Shown piece by piece: positions 7,687-8,658 of a stretch of DNA of 8,658 bases. The notes beneath the pieces were generated by a model. That model did no database searches. It had not been told where the DNA came from and saw only the letters and a list, made by a program, of their open reading frames with translations. The DNA comes from Akkermansiaceae bacterium (GTDB lineage Bacteria; Verrucomicrobiota; Verrucomicrobiia; Verrucomicrobiales; Akkermansiaceae), in NCBI GenBank assembly GCA_029287105.1, contig JARFRT010000008.1, forward strand, positions 1 to 8,658. Reading direction: 5' to 3'. The number at the start of each line of letters is the position of its first letter. Position 1 is the stretch's first letter. The position numbers and the translations under genes were made by a program.

Positions 7687-8379
7687 ATGGTGACGCTTGA
7701 AGAGGTAATTGGTTATAAATTCAGGAATTCGCTCTTGATGGCGGAGGCATTGACGCACCCGAGTCTGGCGTATGAGACGCAGAAGCCGCACTTTGACAAC
7801 CAGCGCTTGGAATTTCTCGGGGATGCCGTGATCCAACTGGTGCTTACGGAGCGGTTGTATGATATGTTTCCGGGGTTTTCCGAGGGTCGGCTGACGAAAT
7901 TGAGGGCCCGTCTGGTGTCGCGTGATGCCCTGCATCAGTTTGCGACAGCGATGAGGCTGGGTGACTACGTCATGATGGGCAAGGGCGAGGAATCGACCGG
8001 TGGGCGCAATCGCGCGTCGACCCTGGCTGATGCTTTTGAATCGGTCATGGGGGCGGTCTATCTGGATGGTGGGTTGGACGCTGCGAGGGCGGCCGTGGAC
8101 AAGGTTTGTTCAAAGTGGATTGAGCAGGTTGCGGAGTCGCCGGAGGAAAAAAATCCCAAAGGCCAGCTTCAGGAGGAGTTGCAGGCGCTGGCGCCCGAGA
8201 GTCCGCTTTATGAAGTGCTTGATGAAAACGGCCCCGATCACAATAAATCCTTTACCGTGCGTGTGACGTGGAAGGGGATCGGACTCGGTGAGGGTGTCGG
8301 CAACAGTAAAAAGGATGCGGAAACCAAGGCGGCGCTCGAGGCGATGGATCGGAGGCTGTGGGAAGATTTTTCCATATGA
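7687..8379 (+). CDS. rnc: Ribonuclease III
   Basis: A cytoplasmic double-strand-specific endoribonuclease, 230 aa, the usual length, acting in rRNA processing and mRNA turnover as a homodimer. The signature NQRLEFLGDAV occupies 38-48. The Mg2+-binding catalytic residues expected from the family are present: Glu42, Asp46, Asp115 and Glu118 (in ADAFES). The double-stranded RNA-binding domain runs from about 156 to 226, with the LQEELQ start and the conserved GVGNSKKDAETKAA end. It should be active. ATG 7687 starts the standard N-terminus; only a poor Shine-Dalgarno-like GAGAA lies upstream. Rather than the common rnc-era-recO arrangement, rnc here is joined to a sugar kinase gene by a 4-base ATGA overlap. 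Confidence 0.97.
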   Translation: MVTLEEVIGYKFRNSLLMAEALTHPSLAYETQKPHFDNQRLEFLGDAVIQLVLTERLYDMFPGFSEGRLTKLRARLVSRDALHQFATAMRLGDYVMMGKGEESTGGRNRASTLADAFESVMGAVYLDGGLDAARAAVDKVCSKWIEQVAESPEEKNPKGQLQEELQALAPESPLYEVLDENGPDHNKSFTVRVTWKGIGLGEGVGNSKKDAETKAALEAMDRRLWEDFSI

Positions 8380-8658
8380 GGAATGTTTTGCTGGGCGCGG
8401 TGGAAGCCGGGGGGACCAAGATGGTCTGTGCCGTGGCGAGAGAGCCCGGGGTGGTGCTGGCGGAAGATCGCTTTCCCACGACCGGCCCCGCGGAAACCTT
8501 GCGGCGGGTGAAGGATTACTTTGACCGGGCCCAAAATGAATTCGGTCAATTGGGGGCGATTGGGTATGGTACTTTTGGGCCGGCGGTCGTGTCTGAGGCG
8601 GCGGCGAAATACGGCACCATTCTCGCGACGCCAAAGCCGGGCTGGGAGGGGACCGATG
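8376..8658 (+). CDS. ROK-family sugar kinase, probably fructokinase (N-terminal part, cut by window end)
   Basis: This is the first 94 codons of a cytoplasmic sugar kinase; the gene runs off the right edge. The start ATG overlaps the rnc stop codon (ATGA at 8376-8379), a classic coupling arrangement, and GGAAGA at 8361-8366 can serve as ribosome binding site. Residues 7-20 (GAVEAGGTKMVCAV) match the phosphate-1 ATP-binding motif of ROK kinases. IGYGTFGPAV (62-71) and TPKPGWEGTD (85-94) closely resemble the fructokinase branch of ROK (GmuE/YdhR-like), in which FGP and TPKPGW are typical. ATP-dependent phosphorylation of fructose or a related hexose is therefore the likely activity. The catalytic Asp and the Zn-binding cysteines used to confirm ROK proteins lie beyond the window. 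Confidence 0.88.
   Translation, partial: MRNVLLGAVEAGGTKMVCAVAREPGVVLAEDRFPTTGPAETLRRVKDYFDRAQNEFGQLGAIGYGTFGPAVVSEAAAKYGTILATPKPGWEGTD

Overview
The window is an ordinary chromosomal stretch of a GC-rich Gram-negative bacterium. The gene set and protein style (a full mreBCD-mrdA cluster, a TyrZ-type tyrosyl-tRNA synthetase, rnc joined to a ROK-family sugar kinase, and start sites mostly without a Shine-Dalgarno sequence) would fit Verrucomicrobiota. That placement is an impression from protein similarity and has not been tested. No mobile element, CRISPR array, toxin-antitoxin pair or defence island was found.

Layout. Bases 1-112 carry two adjacent short tandem repeats: four copies of an 8-mer, then a telomere-like GGGGTA array. 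Bases 113-4763 (minus strand, transcribed right to left) hold the rod-shape operon mreB, mreC, mreD and mrdA, with gaps of 48, 13 and 27 bp. A candidate sigma-70-type promoter lies about 155 bp upstream of mreB, in the 243-bp gap at 4764-5006. Bases 5007-6732 (minus strand) hold tyrS followed 40 bp later by a small unrecognised protein gene. Bases 6733-6821 are a divergent intergenic region. On the plus strand come a four-helix membrane protein of unknown function (6822-7415), a candidate terminator, a tRNA-His(GTG) with encoded G-1 and CCA, rnc (7687-8379), and the first 94 codons of a ROK-family kinase that overlaps the rnc stop by four bases and runs off the window.

How the genes work together. 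MreB forms cytoplasmic filaments under the inner membrane. MreC and MreD link these to the periplasmic enzymes, and PBP2 (mrdA) crosslinks the lateral-wall peptidoglycan. The usual glycosyltransferase partner RodA is not directly after mrdA; the 112 bp left in the window contain only repeats. tyrS, tRNA-His and rnc belong to translation and RNA processing. The two unrecognised proteins (5007-5507 and 6822-7415) and the G-rich repeat array are the least explained parts. No clearly new biological system was identified.
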